This document shows, piece by piece, positions 17,827 to 26,281 of a stretch of 52,362 nt of DNA. This DNA is from Mycobacterium sp. (GTDB lineage: Bacteria; Actinomycetota; Actinomycetes; Mycobacteriales; Mycobacteriaceae). The first letter of the stretch is position 1; each line of letters starts with the position of its first letter. The stretch spans positions 1 to 52,362 of the forward strand of contig JAGQTU010000022.1 of assembly GCA_020438865.1 (NCBI GenBank). Reading direction: 5' to 3'. The notes below the pieces were generated by a model. That model was not told the origin of the DNA and made no database searches. It worked only from the letters and a program-made list of their open reading frames with translations. Made by a program: the position numbers and the translations under genes.

Positions 17827-18055
17827 ACTCGGCCCAGGACATCCCGCGCCGCCTGCGTGTCGTCGGCACTCCGGGGCAGCCCGACCGGACCGCGAATCCA
17901 ACTCGGCAACAATGGCTTCTGACCCCGCTTGACCACGACTTTCCGCAGCTGCGGCGGGCCGCGGCCGGATCGGGAGAATCAACGCCCGTCACCCCCGCGG
18001 GCCGACTAGCGTGGTGCTGGAATCTCGTGTGAGTTGCTGACGTGACAGGAGGGGC

Positions 18056-19540
18056 ATGAGCGGGCCCGTCGACGCAAACGGAATGCCCTCCGAACTCGGG
18101 GCCCTCGACATGCTGCTGCACCGTGGGGAGGCCAACCCGCGGACCCGCTCGGGGATCATGGCGCTGGAAATCCTCGACACCACCCCGGACTGGAATCGGT
18201 TCCGCGGCGCCTTCGACAACGCGTCCCGCAAGGTCCTGCGGCTGCGGCAGAAGGTCGTCGTACCGACGTTGCCGACCGCGGCCGCGCGCTGGGTGGTCGA
18301 TCCGGACTTCAACCTGGACTTCCACGTCCGCCGGGTACGGGTGCCCGAGCCCGGCACTTTGCGCCAGGTGCTCGACCTGGCCGAGGTGAGCCTGCAGTCG
18401 CCGCTGGACATCTCCCGGCCGCTGTGGACGGCAACCCTGGTGGAAGGGCTCGAGGGCGGCAAGGCCGCGACCCTGCTGCACCTGAGCCACGCGGTCACCG
18501 ACGGGATGGGCGCCACCGCGATGTTCGCGGAGATCTACGACCTGGAACGCAATCCGCCGCCCAAGCCGGACCCGCCGATGCCGGTGCCGCAGGACCTCAC
18601 GCCCAACGACCTGATGCGGGAGGGGCTCAACCACCTGCCGGGCGCCGTCGTGGGGGGAGTGGTCGGCGCGGTCGCGGGCGGGCTGTCACTGATCGGCCGG
18701 GTGGTCCGCAGCCCCGGAACCGCGGTCTGGGACGCCGTCGACTACGCCCGGTCCGGACGCCGGGTGATGGGCCGCGCCGCCGACCCGTCCCCGCTGCTGC
18801 GCCGGCGCAGCCTGTCGTCGCGAACCGAGGCCATCGAGATGCGGCTCGGCGAACTGCGTGCGGCGGCCCACGCCGCGGGCGGGTCCATCAACGACGCCTA
18901 CCTGGCCGGCCTGTGCGGGGCGTTGCGGCTGTACCACGAGGCGCTCGGCGTCCCGCTCAACTCGCTGCCGATGGCGGTTCCGGTGAGCCTGCGCGCCGAG
19001 GCCGACCCGGCCGGCGGCAACCGGTTCGCCGGGGTGAACCTCGCGGCGCCGATCGGGGTGGCCGACCCCGCGGTGCGGATCCAGAAGATCCGCAAGCAGA
19101 TGACCTCGCGCCGCGAAGAGGCGGCCATCGACATGATCGGCGCCGTCGCGCCGGTCCTCGGCCTGCTGCCCGACGCGGTGGTCGAGGCGATGAGCGGATC
19201 GGTGATCGCCTCCGACGTGCAGGCCAGCAATGTGCCGGTGTATTCCGGGGACACCTACATCGCCGGTGCCAAGGTGCTGCGCCAGTACGGCCTCGGGCCG
19301 CTGCCGGGCGTGGCGATGATGGTGGTGCTGGTCTCGCGCGGCGGGTTCGCCACCATCACCGCCCGCTACGACCGGGCCGCGATCGCGCACGAGGACCTGT
19401 TCGCCGAGTGCCTGCGCCGCGGCTTCGACGAGGTGCTGGCGTTGGCCGGAGACCCACCGCCGCGGGTGGTGCCCTCGTCGTTCCCCGATGTCGAAGACGA
19501 CTCCGCGCAACCCAAGAACGGATCGGTGTCCTACTCATGA
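18056..19540 (+). CDS. WS/DGAT-family acyltransferase (wax ester synthase / diacylglycerol acyltransferase)
   Basis: A 494-residue member of the mycobacterial WS/DGAT (tgs) family, which transfers acyl groups from acyl-CoA to diacylglycerol or alcohols at the membrane; the positional orthologue is Rv2484c. The active-site HHxxxDG motif appears as SHAVTDG (Ser144, His145, Asp149, Gly150): the second, catalytic His is present but the first is Ser. Family blocks include PLWTATLVEGL, INDAYLAGLCGALR, NRFAGVNLAAPIG and the C-terminal GVAMMVVLVSRGG. Start ATG 18056 follows AGGAGGGG; a -10-like TAGCGT lies at 18007-18012. It overlaps the plsC start by four bases and so forms a lipid-synthesis operon with plsC and plsB. 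Confidence 0.88.
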   Translation: MSGPVDANGMPSELGALDMLLHRGEANPRTRSGIMALEILDTTPDWNRFRGAFDNASRKVLRLRQKVVVPTLPTAAARWVVDPDFNLDFHVRRVRVPEPGTLRQVLDLAEVSLQSPLDISRPLWTATLVEGLEGGKAATLLHLSHAVTDGMGATAMFAEIYDLERNPPPKPDPPMPVPQDLTPNDLMREGLNHLPGAVVGGVVGAVAGGLSLIGRVVRSPGTAVWDAVDYARSGRRVMGRAADPSPLLRRRSLSSRTEAIEMRLGELRAAAHAAGGSINDAYLAGLCGALRLYHEALGVPLNSLPMAVPVSLRAEADPAGGNRFAGVNLAAPIGVADPAVRIQKIRKQMTSRREEAAIDMIGAVAPVLGLLPDAVVEAMSGSVIASDVQASNVPVYSGDTYIAGAKVLRQYGLGPLPGVAMMVVLVSRGGFATITARYDRAAIAHEDLFAECLRRGFDEVLALAGDPPPRVVPSSFPDVEDDSAQPKNGSVSYS

Positions 19541-21207
19541 GCGAGAACAACGGCGGCTCCGGGCGATCCCGCGAGATGCGTCTGCCCGGCTCGGTCGCCG
19601 AGGTGATGGCCAGCCCGCCGGGGCCGAGGATCGGTGCGTTCTTCGACCTGGACGGCACGCTGGTCGCCGGTTTCACCGCCGTCATCCTCACCCGCGAGCG
19701 GTTCCGCAGCCGGGACATGGGCATCGGCGAGCTCATCACGATGATCGCCGCGGGTCTCGACCACAAGCTCGGCCGGCTGGAGTTCGAATCGCTGATCACC
19801 AAGGCCTCCGAGGCCCTGCGCGGGCGCGCGCTCAGCGACATCCAGGAGATCGGGGAGCGGCTGTTCGTCCAGAAGATCGAGAAGCGGATCTACCCCGAGA
19901 TGCGGGAACTGGTGCACGCCCACCTGGAACGCGGCCACACCGTGGTCCTCAGCTCGTCGGCGCTGACCATCCAGGTCGATCCGGTCGCCAGATTCCTCGG
20001 TATCGAGAACACCCTGACCAACAAGTTCGAGGTCGACGAGGACGACGTGCTCACCGGCAAGGTGATCAAGCCGATCCTGTGGGGGCCGGGCAAGGCCAAC
20101 GCGGTGCAGAAGTTCGCCGCCGAGAACGACATCGACCTGCGGGACAGCTACTTCTACGCCGATGGCGACGAGGACGTCGCGTTGATGTACTTGGTCGGCA
20201 ATCCGCGGCCGACCAACCCCGAGGGCAAGATGGCCTCGGTCGCGCGGCGGCGCGGCTGGCCGATCCTGCAATTCAACAGCCGCGGTAGCGGCGGTGTCAT
20301 GGGACAGGTGCGCACCCTGCTCGGCATGGGAGCGCTGGTGCCCGCCGCAACCGGGGCCATCAGCTGGGGACTGCTGACCCGCAGCAGGCGCCGCGGGGTC
20401 AACCTCTTCACCACCGCCTTCCCGCAGCTGCTGCTGGCCGCCAACGGCGTCTCGGTCAACGTCCTCGGCCGCGACAACCTCACCCAGAAGCGGCCGGCGG
20501 TGTTCATCTTCAACCACCGCAACAACTTCGACCCCGTGATCGTCGCGTCACTGGTCAAGGACAACTGGACCGGGGTGGGCAAGAAGGAACTCGCGAGCGA
20601 TCCGGTCGTGGGCACACTGGGCAAGCTCGTCGACACGGTGTTCATCGACCGGGAAGACCCGAAGGCCGCCATCGAATCCCTGCAGCAGGTCGAGGAGCTC
20701 ACGGCGAAGGGGCTGTCGGTGGTGATCGCGCCGGAGGGGACTCGACTCGACACGCGGACGGTGGGCCCGTTCAAGAAGGGGCCGTTCCGGCTCGCGATGT
20801 CGGCCGGTGTCCCCATCGTCCCGATCGTGATCCGCAACGCGGAGGTGATTGCCCCCCGCGACTCGTCGACGATGAACCCGGGCAAGGTGGACGTCGTTGT
20901 CTACCCGCCGATTTCGGTCGAGGATTGGACGATCGACGACTTGCCCGACCGGATCGCCGAAGTTCGCCAGCTGTACCTGGACACGCTGAAGGACTGGCCC
21001 GAGGACAAGCTGCCGACGCCGGAGATCTACCGGCGCCGTCCGGCCAAGCAGTCGGTCCCCGCCAAGAAGGCCCCGGCGAAGAAGGCCCCGGCGAAGAAGG
21101 CCCCGGCGAAGAAGGCGACGGCGAAGAAGGCGGCGGCCAAGAAGCAGCCCGTCAAGAAGGCCGCCGTCAAGAAGGCTCAGTCCGTCAACCCGAAGGCCCA
21201 GTCGTGA
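19537..21207 (+). CDS. plsC: HAD hydrolase fused to 1-acylglycerol-3-phosphate acyltransferase (PlsC), Lys/Ala-rich tail
   Basis: A 556-residue fusion, as in M. tuberculosis Rv2483c. The N-terminal HAD-phosphatase domain (about 25-270) carries FFDLDGT (Asp37, Asp39), LSSSA and [13 protein letters not shown]. The PlsC domain (about 310-510) carries NHRNNFD (His327, Asp332) and APEGTR, the acyltransferase catalytic and phosphate-binding motifs. It acylates lysophosphatidate; the HAD half may act on a phosphorylated lipid or serine phosphate. The last 55 residues are an AKKAP-type repeat, strongly basic, probably binding membrane phosphates or nucleic acid. The ATG overlaps the WS/DGAT stop and the stop overlaps the plsB GTG. 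Confidence 0.88.
   Translation: MSENNGGSGRSREMRLPGSVAEVMASPPGPRIGAFFDLDGTLVAGFTAVILTRERFRSRDMGIGELITMIAAGLDHKLGRLEFESLITKASEALRGRALSDIQEIGERLFVQKIEKRIYPEMRELVHAHLERGHTVVLSSSALTIQVDPVARFLGIENTLTNKFEVDEDDVLTGKVIKPILWGPGKANAVQKFAAENDIDLRDSYFYADGDEDVALMYLVGNPRPTNPEGKMASVARRRGWPILQFNSRGSGGVMGQVRTLLGMGALVPAATGAISWGLLTRSRRRGVNLFTTAFPQLLLAANGVSVNVLGRDNLTQKRPAVFIFNHRNNFDPVIVASLVKDNWTGVGKKELASDPVVGTLGKLVDTVFIDREDPKAAIESLQQVEELTAKGLSVVIAPEGTRLDTRTVGPFKKGPFRLAMSAGVPIVPIVIRNAEVIAPRDSSTMNPGKVDVVVYPPISVEDWTIDDLPDRIAEVRQLYLDTLKDWPEDKLPTPEIYRRRPAKQSVPAKKAPAKKAPAKKAPAKKATAKKAAAKKQPVKKAAVKKAQSVNPKAQS
21061..21180 (+). repeat. 15-base tandem repeat encoding the AKKAP tail of PlsC
   Basis: The unit GCGAAGAAGGCCCCG recurs in tandem about four times between 21061 and 21119 with near-perfect identity, then decays into variants to about 21180. 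It encodes Ala-Lys-Lys-Ala-Pro. Replication slippage probably varies the copy number between strains. Confidence 0.85.
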
Positions 21208-23537
21208 ACGCGGACCACCTCGCCGACTTCAGCACCACCGACGACGCACTGGTGCTGGCGTCGGTCTCATCCAAGGCCGAGCTCCAACTGCTCGACGACT
21301 GGCTGCACGCGCAGCGCCGGGCCCACCCCGACACCAAGGTCGAGGTGCTGCAACTGCCCGCGGGGGATCCGCCGGCCGGGGTGGTGGCCCAACTCGTCGA
21401 GGAACTCGGCAGCGGGGAGGACCGCCTTGTTGTGCCGGTGCGGGTGTTCTGGGTGCCGGGCGGACTGCCCACCCGGGTCAAGGTCGTCGGCCTGATCTCC
21501 GGGCGCGACACCTATCGGCCGCCGGAGTTCCTGCAGCGCAGCATTCTTCGCAAGGATCCTTCCCGCGCGCGAATCGTCGCCGGCGAGCCGGCAAAGGTCT
21601 CCGAACTACGTCAGCAGTGGCAGGAGAAGACCGTCGGCGACAGCCCGCGCGACTTCGCCCGCTTCGTCCTGCGCCGCGCGGCGCTGGCCGTCGAGCGGAT
21701 GGAACTGCGGTTGATCGGGCCGGAATACAAGTCGCCGCATCTGATCACCGATGAACTGCTGGCGTCCTCCCGCTTCGTCGAGGGCCTCGAGAAGATTCCG
21801 GGGGCCAGCCCCGAGCAGGCCGAGAAGATGCTCAACGAGCTCGCCACCGGCTGGAGTCGGTTCTCCGTCGACCTGATCCCGAACCTGGGCCGAGCCATCT
21901 TCAGCCGGGGCTTCGACCCCCGAATCGACTACGACGCAATAGAAATCGAGTCGATGCGGCGATCATTGGAGGACCATCCGGCGGTGCTGCTCTGGTCGCA
22001 CCGGTCCTACCTCGACGGCGTGATCGTGCCGGTGGCCATGCAGGAGAACAAACTTCCACCGGCGCACACGTTCGCCGGGATCAACCTGTCTTTCGGGTTC
22101 ATGGGTCCGCTGATGCGCCGCTCCGGCGTCATCTTCCTGCGGCGCAAACTCGATGATCCGCTGTACAAGTACGTGTTGCGCCAGTTCGTCGGCTACATCG
22201 TGGAGAAGCGCTTCAACCTCAGCTGGTCGATCGAGGGCACTCGCTCGCGGACCGGAAAGATGTTGCCGCCCAAGCTCGGTCTGCTCGCGTACGTGGCCGA
22301 CGCTTACCTGGATGGCCGCAGCGAGGACATCCTCCTGCAGCCGGTGTCGATCAGCTTCGACCAGCTGCACGAGACCGCCGAGTACGCGGACTACGCCCGC
22401 GGTGGCGAGAAGACACCCGAGGGCGCGGAATGGTTGTACAAGTTCATCAAGGCGCAGGGTGAGCGCAACTACGGCAAGATCTACGTGCGCTTCCCCGACG
22501 CGGTGTCGATGCGGCAGTACCTCGGCGAACCCGGTGGGCCTATCGCCGAGGACGCGGCCGCGAAACGCCTTGCCATGCAGAAGATGGCGATCGAGGTGGC
22601 CTGGCGGATCCTGCGGGCGACACCGATCAACGCCACCGGTCTGGTTTCGGCACTGCTGCTCACCACCCGCGGCCGTGCGCTGACACTCACCCAGTTGCAC
22701 CACACCCTGCAGGACTCGCTGGACTACCTGGAGCGCAAGCAGACCCCGGTCACAAACAGCGCGTTGCGGCTTCGGACCACCGATGGGGTGCGCGCGGCCG
22801 TCGACGCGATGTCCAACGGGCATCCGGTGACCAGGGTCGACGGCGGCCACGAACCGGTGTGGCGGATCGCGCCCGAGCACGAGCACGAGGCGGCGTTCTA
22901 CCGTAACTCGATCATTCACGCGTTCCTGGAGACCTCGATCGTCGAACTGGCCCTCGCCCACGCCGGTCGGGCACCCGACGGCGACCGGGTGAAGGTGTTC
23001 TGGGACCAGGCGATGCGACTGCGCGACCTGCTCAAGTTCGACTTCTACTTCGCCGACTCCGCGTCGTTCCGCGAGCATATCGCCGAAGAGCTTGCGTGGC
23101 AGGACAACTGGGAGGTCCAGGTCGCGGCCGGCGGCGACGCCGTCGACAACCTGCTGCGGGCCAAACAGCCGCTGATGGCGCACGCCATGCTGCGTCCGTT
23201 CTTCGAGGCCTACGAGATCGTCGCGGACGTGCTGTGCGACGCACCCGCCGAGATCGACGACAAGGAGCTGTCGAAGAAGGCGCTGGGCGTCGGCGCCCAG
23301 TACGCGGCGCAGGGCCGGATCCGCAGCAACGAATCGGTGTCGGCGCTGTTGTTCACCACCGCCCGCCAGGTCGCCGCCGATCAGCATCTGCTGGAGCAGG
23401 CACCCGATCTGCGACAGCGCCGCGAAGGATTCCTGAACGAACTGCGCGCGATCCTGGCCGACATGGACCGCATCCACGAGCTGTCCAGCGAGCAGTTCTA
23501 CGCCCGTGAGCTCCGACTTCGTGAACGGGCCGGCTGA
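21204..23537 (+). CDS. plsB: Glycerol-3-phosphate acyltransferase PlsB
   Basis: A 777-residue membrane-associated acyltransferase for the first step of phospholipid and triacylglycerol synthesis (glycerol-3-phosphate to lysophosphatidate); the orthologue is Rv2482c (plsB2). Catalytic block I is HRSYLD (His266 to Asp271), preceded by VLLW, and block III is [12 protein letters not shown] (Glu344). [17 protein letters not shown] lies between them. The long C-terminal helical region (after about residue 450) is normal for PlsB. GTG 21204 overlaps the plsC stop (GTGA), so the WS/DGAT, plsC and plsB genes form one translationally coupled unit for glycerolipid assembly. Confidence 0.92.
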   Translation: MNADHLADFSTTDDALVLASVSSKAELQLLDDWLHAQRRAHPDTKVEVLQLPAGDPPAGVVAQLVEELGSGEDRLVVPVRVFWVPGGLPTRVKVVGLISGRDTYRPPEFLQRSILRKDPSRARIVAGEPAKVSELRQQWQEKTVGDSPRDFARFVLRRAALAVERMELRLIGPEYKSPHLITDELLASSRFVEGLEKIPGASPEQAEKMLNELATGWSRFSVDLIPNLGRAIFSRGFDPRIDYDAIEIESMRRSLEDHPAVLLWSHRSYLDGVIVPVAMQENKLPPAHTFAGINLSFGFMGPLMRRSGVIFLRRKLDDPLYKYVLRQFVGYIVEKRFNLSWSIEGTRSRTGKMLPPKLGLLAYVADAYLDGRSEDILLQPVSISFDQLHETAEYADYARGGEKTPEGAEWLYKFIKAQGERNYGKIYVRFPDAVSMRQYLGEPGGPIAEDAAAKRLAMQKMAIEVAWRILRATPINATGLVSALLLTTRGRALTLTQLHHTLQDSLDYLERKQTPVTNSALRLRTTDGVRAAVDAMSNGHPVTRVDGGHEPVWRIAPEHEHEAAFYRNSIIHAFLETSIVELALAHAGRAPDGDRVKVFWDQAMRLRDLLKFDFYFADSASFREHIAEELAWQDNWEVQVAAGGDAVDNLLRAKQPLMAHAMLRPFFEAYEIVADVLCDAPAEIDDKELSKKALGVGAQYAAQGRIRSNESVSALLFTTARQVAADQHLLEQAPDLRQRREGFLNELRAILADMDRIHELSSEQFYARELRLRERAG

Positions 23538-23540
23538 CCA

Positions 23541-23546
23541 TACGCT
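23541..23546 (+). promoter_or_regulatory. -10 element of a leaderless promoter for the CopD/CtaG gene
   Basis: TACGCT matches TANNNT and ends six bases before GTG 23553. No ribosome binding site is present. It allows transcription independent of the upstream lipid operon. Confidence 0.45.
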
Positions 23547-23552
23547 GAACGC

Positions 23553-25574
23553 GTGACCACGTCAGCGGCGCCGATCGCACGCAGTACCGCGGTATGGCCG
23601 GTACTGGCCGCGGTCGGTCTGCTCGCCGGCATCACCGCCGCGGGCATCGGTGCGCTGTCGCTGGCTGAAGCGCTGACGGCGACCGGGCTGCCCGACCCGG
23701 GTCCGGCGACCACCCTCGGCCTGCCGTTCGTGCGGGCCGCCGGGGAGATTTCCGCGGTGATCGCCGTCGGCTCCTTCATGTTCGCGGCGTTCCTCGTGCC
23801 GCCGCAGGAAAACGGGGTGCTCGACGCGGCCGGGTACCGGGCGCTGCGGCTGGGCACCATCGCCTCGGGGGTCTGGACGGTGTGCGCGGCCCTGCTGGTC
23901 CCGCTGACCATCTCCGATGTCTCGGGCCAGCCGCTGCGCGACCACCTCGACCCGATCCAGATCTGGTCGGTGACAAGCCTGGTGGACACGGCGAGCGCCT
24001 GGCGCTGGACGGCGTTCCTGGCCCTGATCGTGACGGTCGCCGGCGTGGCGGTGCTGCGCTGGTCGTGGACGCCGATCCTGCTGGCCGGCGCGCTGTTGAC
24101 CCTGGTCCCGCTGGGGCTGACCGGTCACTCGTCGGCGGGCGGCGCCCACGACCTGGCCACCAACAGCCTGATGATCCATCTGGTGGCCGGCGCGCTGTGG
24201 GCGGGCGGTCTGCTGGCGTTGCTGAGCCACGCGCTGCGCGCCGGGGACCACGCCGACCTGGCAGCGCGCCGGTTCTCCCGGGTGGCGCTCTGGTGTTTCG
24301 TCGCGATGGCGTTGTCCGGTGTCATCAACGCCTTCGTCCGGATCCGGTTCGGCGACCTCTTCAGCACCGAGTACGGCTGGCTGGTGCTGGCCAAGGTCGT
24401 CGCCCTCTCGACGCTGGGTGTGATCGGCTGGTGGCAGCGCCGCAGCGGGGTGGCCGCACTGCAGGCCGATCCTGAGGCCCGCGGGCCGCTGACCCGGCTG
24501 GCGTTGTTCGAGGCCCTGGTCTTCGGGCTGACGTTCGGCGTCGCCGTCGGGCTGGGCCGCACCCCGCCACCGCCCCCGGTGCAGCCGAATCCCTCGGCTA
24601 CCGAGGTCGCGCTCGGCTATGACCTGGCCGGTCCGCCCACCCTGGCCCGGATCCTGTTCGACTGGCGTTTCGACCTCGTCTTCGGAACGGCCGCCATCGT
24701 CTTCGCCGCGGTGTACGTCGCCGGAGTCGTCCGGCTGCGCCGCCGCGGCGATGAATGGCCGACCGGACGCACCGTGGCGTGGTTGCTGGGCTGCGCGCTG
24801 CTGCTGTTCACCACATCGTCGGGCCTGGGTCGCTACATGCCGGCGATGTTCAGCATGCACATGACGGCCCACATGCTGCTGTCCATGCTCACCCCGATCC
24901 TGTTGGTGCTGGGGGCGCCCGTCACGCTGGCGCTGCGAGGCCTGCCCACGGCGGGCAAGGGCAATCCGCCTGGGCCCCGCGAATGGCTGCTGGACGGGTT
25001 GCACAGCAAGTGGTCGAAGTTCTTCACCCATCCGGTCGTGGCGACGCTGATGTTCGTGGTGGGTTTCTACGCGCTGTACTTCGGTGGCATCTTCAACTCC
25101 GCGGTCAGCCAGCACGGGGCGCACGTCCTGATGAACCTGCACTTCCTGATGAGCGGCTACCTGTTCTACTGGGTGGTCATCGGGGTCGACCCGGCACCGC
25201 GGGAACTCTCGCCGGTGGCCAAGATCGGGATGGTCTTCGCCACCCTTCCGCTGCACGCGTTCTTCGGTGTGGTGATGATGGGCATGCCGGAGGTCCTCGG
25301 CGAAAGTTTCTACCGCTCTTTGCATTTGAGCTGGCACACCGACCTGGTGGGCGATCAGCATCTGGGCGGGTCGATCGCGTGGGCCGCCGGTGAGGGACCG
25401 CTCGTGGTGGTGATGATCGCCCTGCTGGTGCAGTGGAGCCGCAGCGACCAGCGCACCGCCAAGCGGCTGGACCGTGCCGCCGAGCGCGACCACGATGCCG
25501 ACCTCGCTGCCTACAACGCGATGCTGGCGGAACTGAGCCGCCGCGACAGCAGCCCCGGCGGCGTCGGTCGCTGA
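23553..25574 (+). CDS. Bifunctional CopD copper-resistance / CtaG-like cytochrome oxidase assembly membrane protein
   Basis: A 673-residue polytopic membrane protein with about fifteen hydrophobic segments. The N-terminal half (about 1-330) resembles CopD copper-resistance/import proteins, with conserved histidines in TGHSSAGGAHDLATN and HLVAGALWAGGLLALL. The C-terminal half (about 370-640) is a caa3_CtaG domain with SMHMTAHMLLSM, LMNLHFLMSGYLFYW and LSWHTDLVGDQHLGG. Such fusions (for example Rv0102) are thought to deliver copper for cytochrome oxidase assembly. Position here, near a candidate cytochrome-oxidase subunit at 37377, is suggestive but not linked. The gene stands alone between plsB and ssb. 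Confidence 0.85.
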   Translation: MTTSAAPIARSTAVWPVLAAVGLLAGITAAGIGALSLAEALTATGLPDPGPATTLGLPFVRAAGEISAVIAVGSFMFAAFLVPPQENGVLDAAGYRALRLGTIASGVWTVCAALLVPLTISDVSGQPLRDHLDPIQIWSVTSLVDTASAWRWTAFLALIVTVAGVAVLRWSWTPILLAGALLTLVPLGLTGHSSAGGAHDLATNSLMIHLVAGALWAGGLLALLSHALRAGDHADLAARRFSRVALWCFVAMALSGVINAFVRIRFGDLFSTEYGWLVLAKVVALSTLGVIGWWQRRSGVAALQADPEARGPLTRLALFEALVFGLTFGVAVGLGRTPPPPPVQPNPSATEVALGYDLAGPPTLARILFDWRFDLVFGTAAIVFAAVYVAGVVRLRRRGDEWPTGRTVAWLLGCALLLFTTSSGLGRYMPAMFSMHMTAHMLLSMLTPILLVLGAPVTLALRGLPTAGKGNPPGPREWLLDGLHSKWSKFFTHPVVATLMFVVGFYALYFGGIFNSAVSQHGAHVLMNLHFLMSGYLFYWVVIGVDPAPRELSPVAKIGMVFATLPLHAFFGVVMMGMPEVLGESFYRSLHLSWHTDLVGDQHLGGSIAWAAGEGPLVVVMIALLVQWSRSDQRTAKRLDRAAERDHDADLAAYNAMLAELSRRDSSPGGVGR

Positions 25575-25577
25575 GCT

Positions 25578-25604
25578 TTCTCCACAATCGGCGCCTCATC
25601 CACA
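25578..25604 (+). promoter_or_regulatory. Two DnaA-box-like 9-mers upstream of the second ssb
   Basis: TTCTCCACA (25578-25586) and TCATCCACA (25596-25604) each differ by one base from TTATCCACA. They are in the same orientation and 18 bases apart in the ssb promoter region. Function is unproven. Confidence 0.4.
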
Positions 25605-25702
25605 GCCGGCGTCGTGGCGGGCGCTCGCACGGTCCGCGGTGTCGGTGGGCGGCGGCTGACTGGGGGCACTGGAATCGACCCTCAACGAAAGGACCCCCAG
25701 CC

Positions 25703-26164
25703 ATGTTCGAAACCCATCTCACCGTCGTCGGCCGCATCGTCACCGACCTTCGCCGCAAGCCGGTCAACGGCCAGGAATTGATCAGCTTCCGGGTGGCCAG
25801 CAACTCGCGGCGCCGCAACGGCGACGGAATCTGGGAGCCCGGCAACTCGCTGTTCATCACCGTCAACTGCTGGGGCAAGCTCGTCACCGGCGTCGGGGCC
25901 GCGCTGTACAAAGGCGCCCCCGTCATCGTCGTCGGCGACGTGTTCACCAGCGAGTACGACGACAAGGACGGCGTGCGGCGCTCGTCGCTGGAGATGCGGG
26001 CCACCGCGGTGGGCCCGGACCTGTCCCGGGCGATCGTGCGCTTCGAGCAGCAGCCCAAGCCGGCCGAGCCCGCGGCCGAGCCCGCGGCCGAGGACGCCGA
26101 GGCGGAGCCCGTCGCTGTCGCCGACGAGTCCGAGGAGACCGTGGACCTGGTCCTGTCGGCGTGA
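25703..26164 (+). CDS. ssb: Single-stranded DNA-binding protein (second SSB, SsbB-like)
   Basis: A 153-residue OB-fold protein (residues 1 to about 110: FETHLTVVGRIVTDLRRKPV, then GNSLFITVNCWGKLV, then VIVVGDVFTSEYDDKDGVRRSS). The C-terminal 40 residues are Pro/Ala/Glu-rich and end in VDLVLSA instead of the DDDIPF-type acidic tip that recruits partners in the essential SSB. This is the accessory SSB (Rv2478c position), with a repeat PAAEPAAE in the tail. It binds single-stranded DNA, and its role is probably recombination or stress related. ATG 25703 follows GAAAGGACC. A strong hairpin lies just after the stop. Confidence 0.88.
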   Translation: MFETHLTVVGRIVTDLRRKPVNGQELISFRVASNSRRRNGDGIWEPGNSLFITVNCWGKLVTGVGAALYKGAPVIVVGDVFTSEYDDKDGVRRSSLEMRATAVGPDLSRAIVRFEQQPKPAEPAAEPAAEDAEAEPVAVADESEETVDLVLSA

Positions 26165-26172
26165 CGGTGCCA

Positions 26173-26206
26173 TGCGGCCGCGCCTGGGAGACCCAGCGCG
26201 GCCGCA
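26173..26206 (+). terminator. Long GC hairpin after ssb (I-shaped terminator without U-tract)
   Basis: TGCGGCCGCGC (26173-26183) pairs perfectly with GCGCGGCCGCA (26196-26206), and the inner TGGG/CCCA pair adds four base pairs around a 3-base loop with one bulged C. It starts eight bases past the ssb stop. No T-run follows. Confidence 0.7.
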
Positions 26207-26227
26207 CGGCCCCCGCGGGCAGCCGCC

Positions 26228-26233
26228 TAGGAT
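26228..26233 (+). promoter_or_regulatory. -10 element for ettA
   Basis: TAGGAT fits TANNNT, between the ssb hairpin and ettA, giving a leader of about 40 bases with GGAAGGCG (26263-26270) as the ribosome binding site. Confidence 0.5.
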
Positions 26234-26281
26234 GGTCGGCGAGCAATACGTGCACAAAAGACGGAAGGCGACACCGCGGCA

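Noticed and set aside
17784-18032. 82-residue open frame before the WS/DGAT gene
   Set aside because: No ribosome binding site, no similarity, and it overlaps the end of the small membrane gene in another frame.
18424-19536. Extended upstream part of the frame that contains plsC
   Set aside because: It runs out of frame through the WS/DGAT gene and is Arg/Gly-rich; the ATG at 19537 with stop overlap is the natural plsC start.
25578-25604. Replication origin at the DnaA-box-like pair
   Set aside because: Only two imperfect boxes, no AT-rich unwinding region, and dnaA/dnaN are absent.
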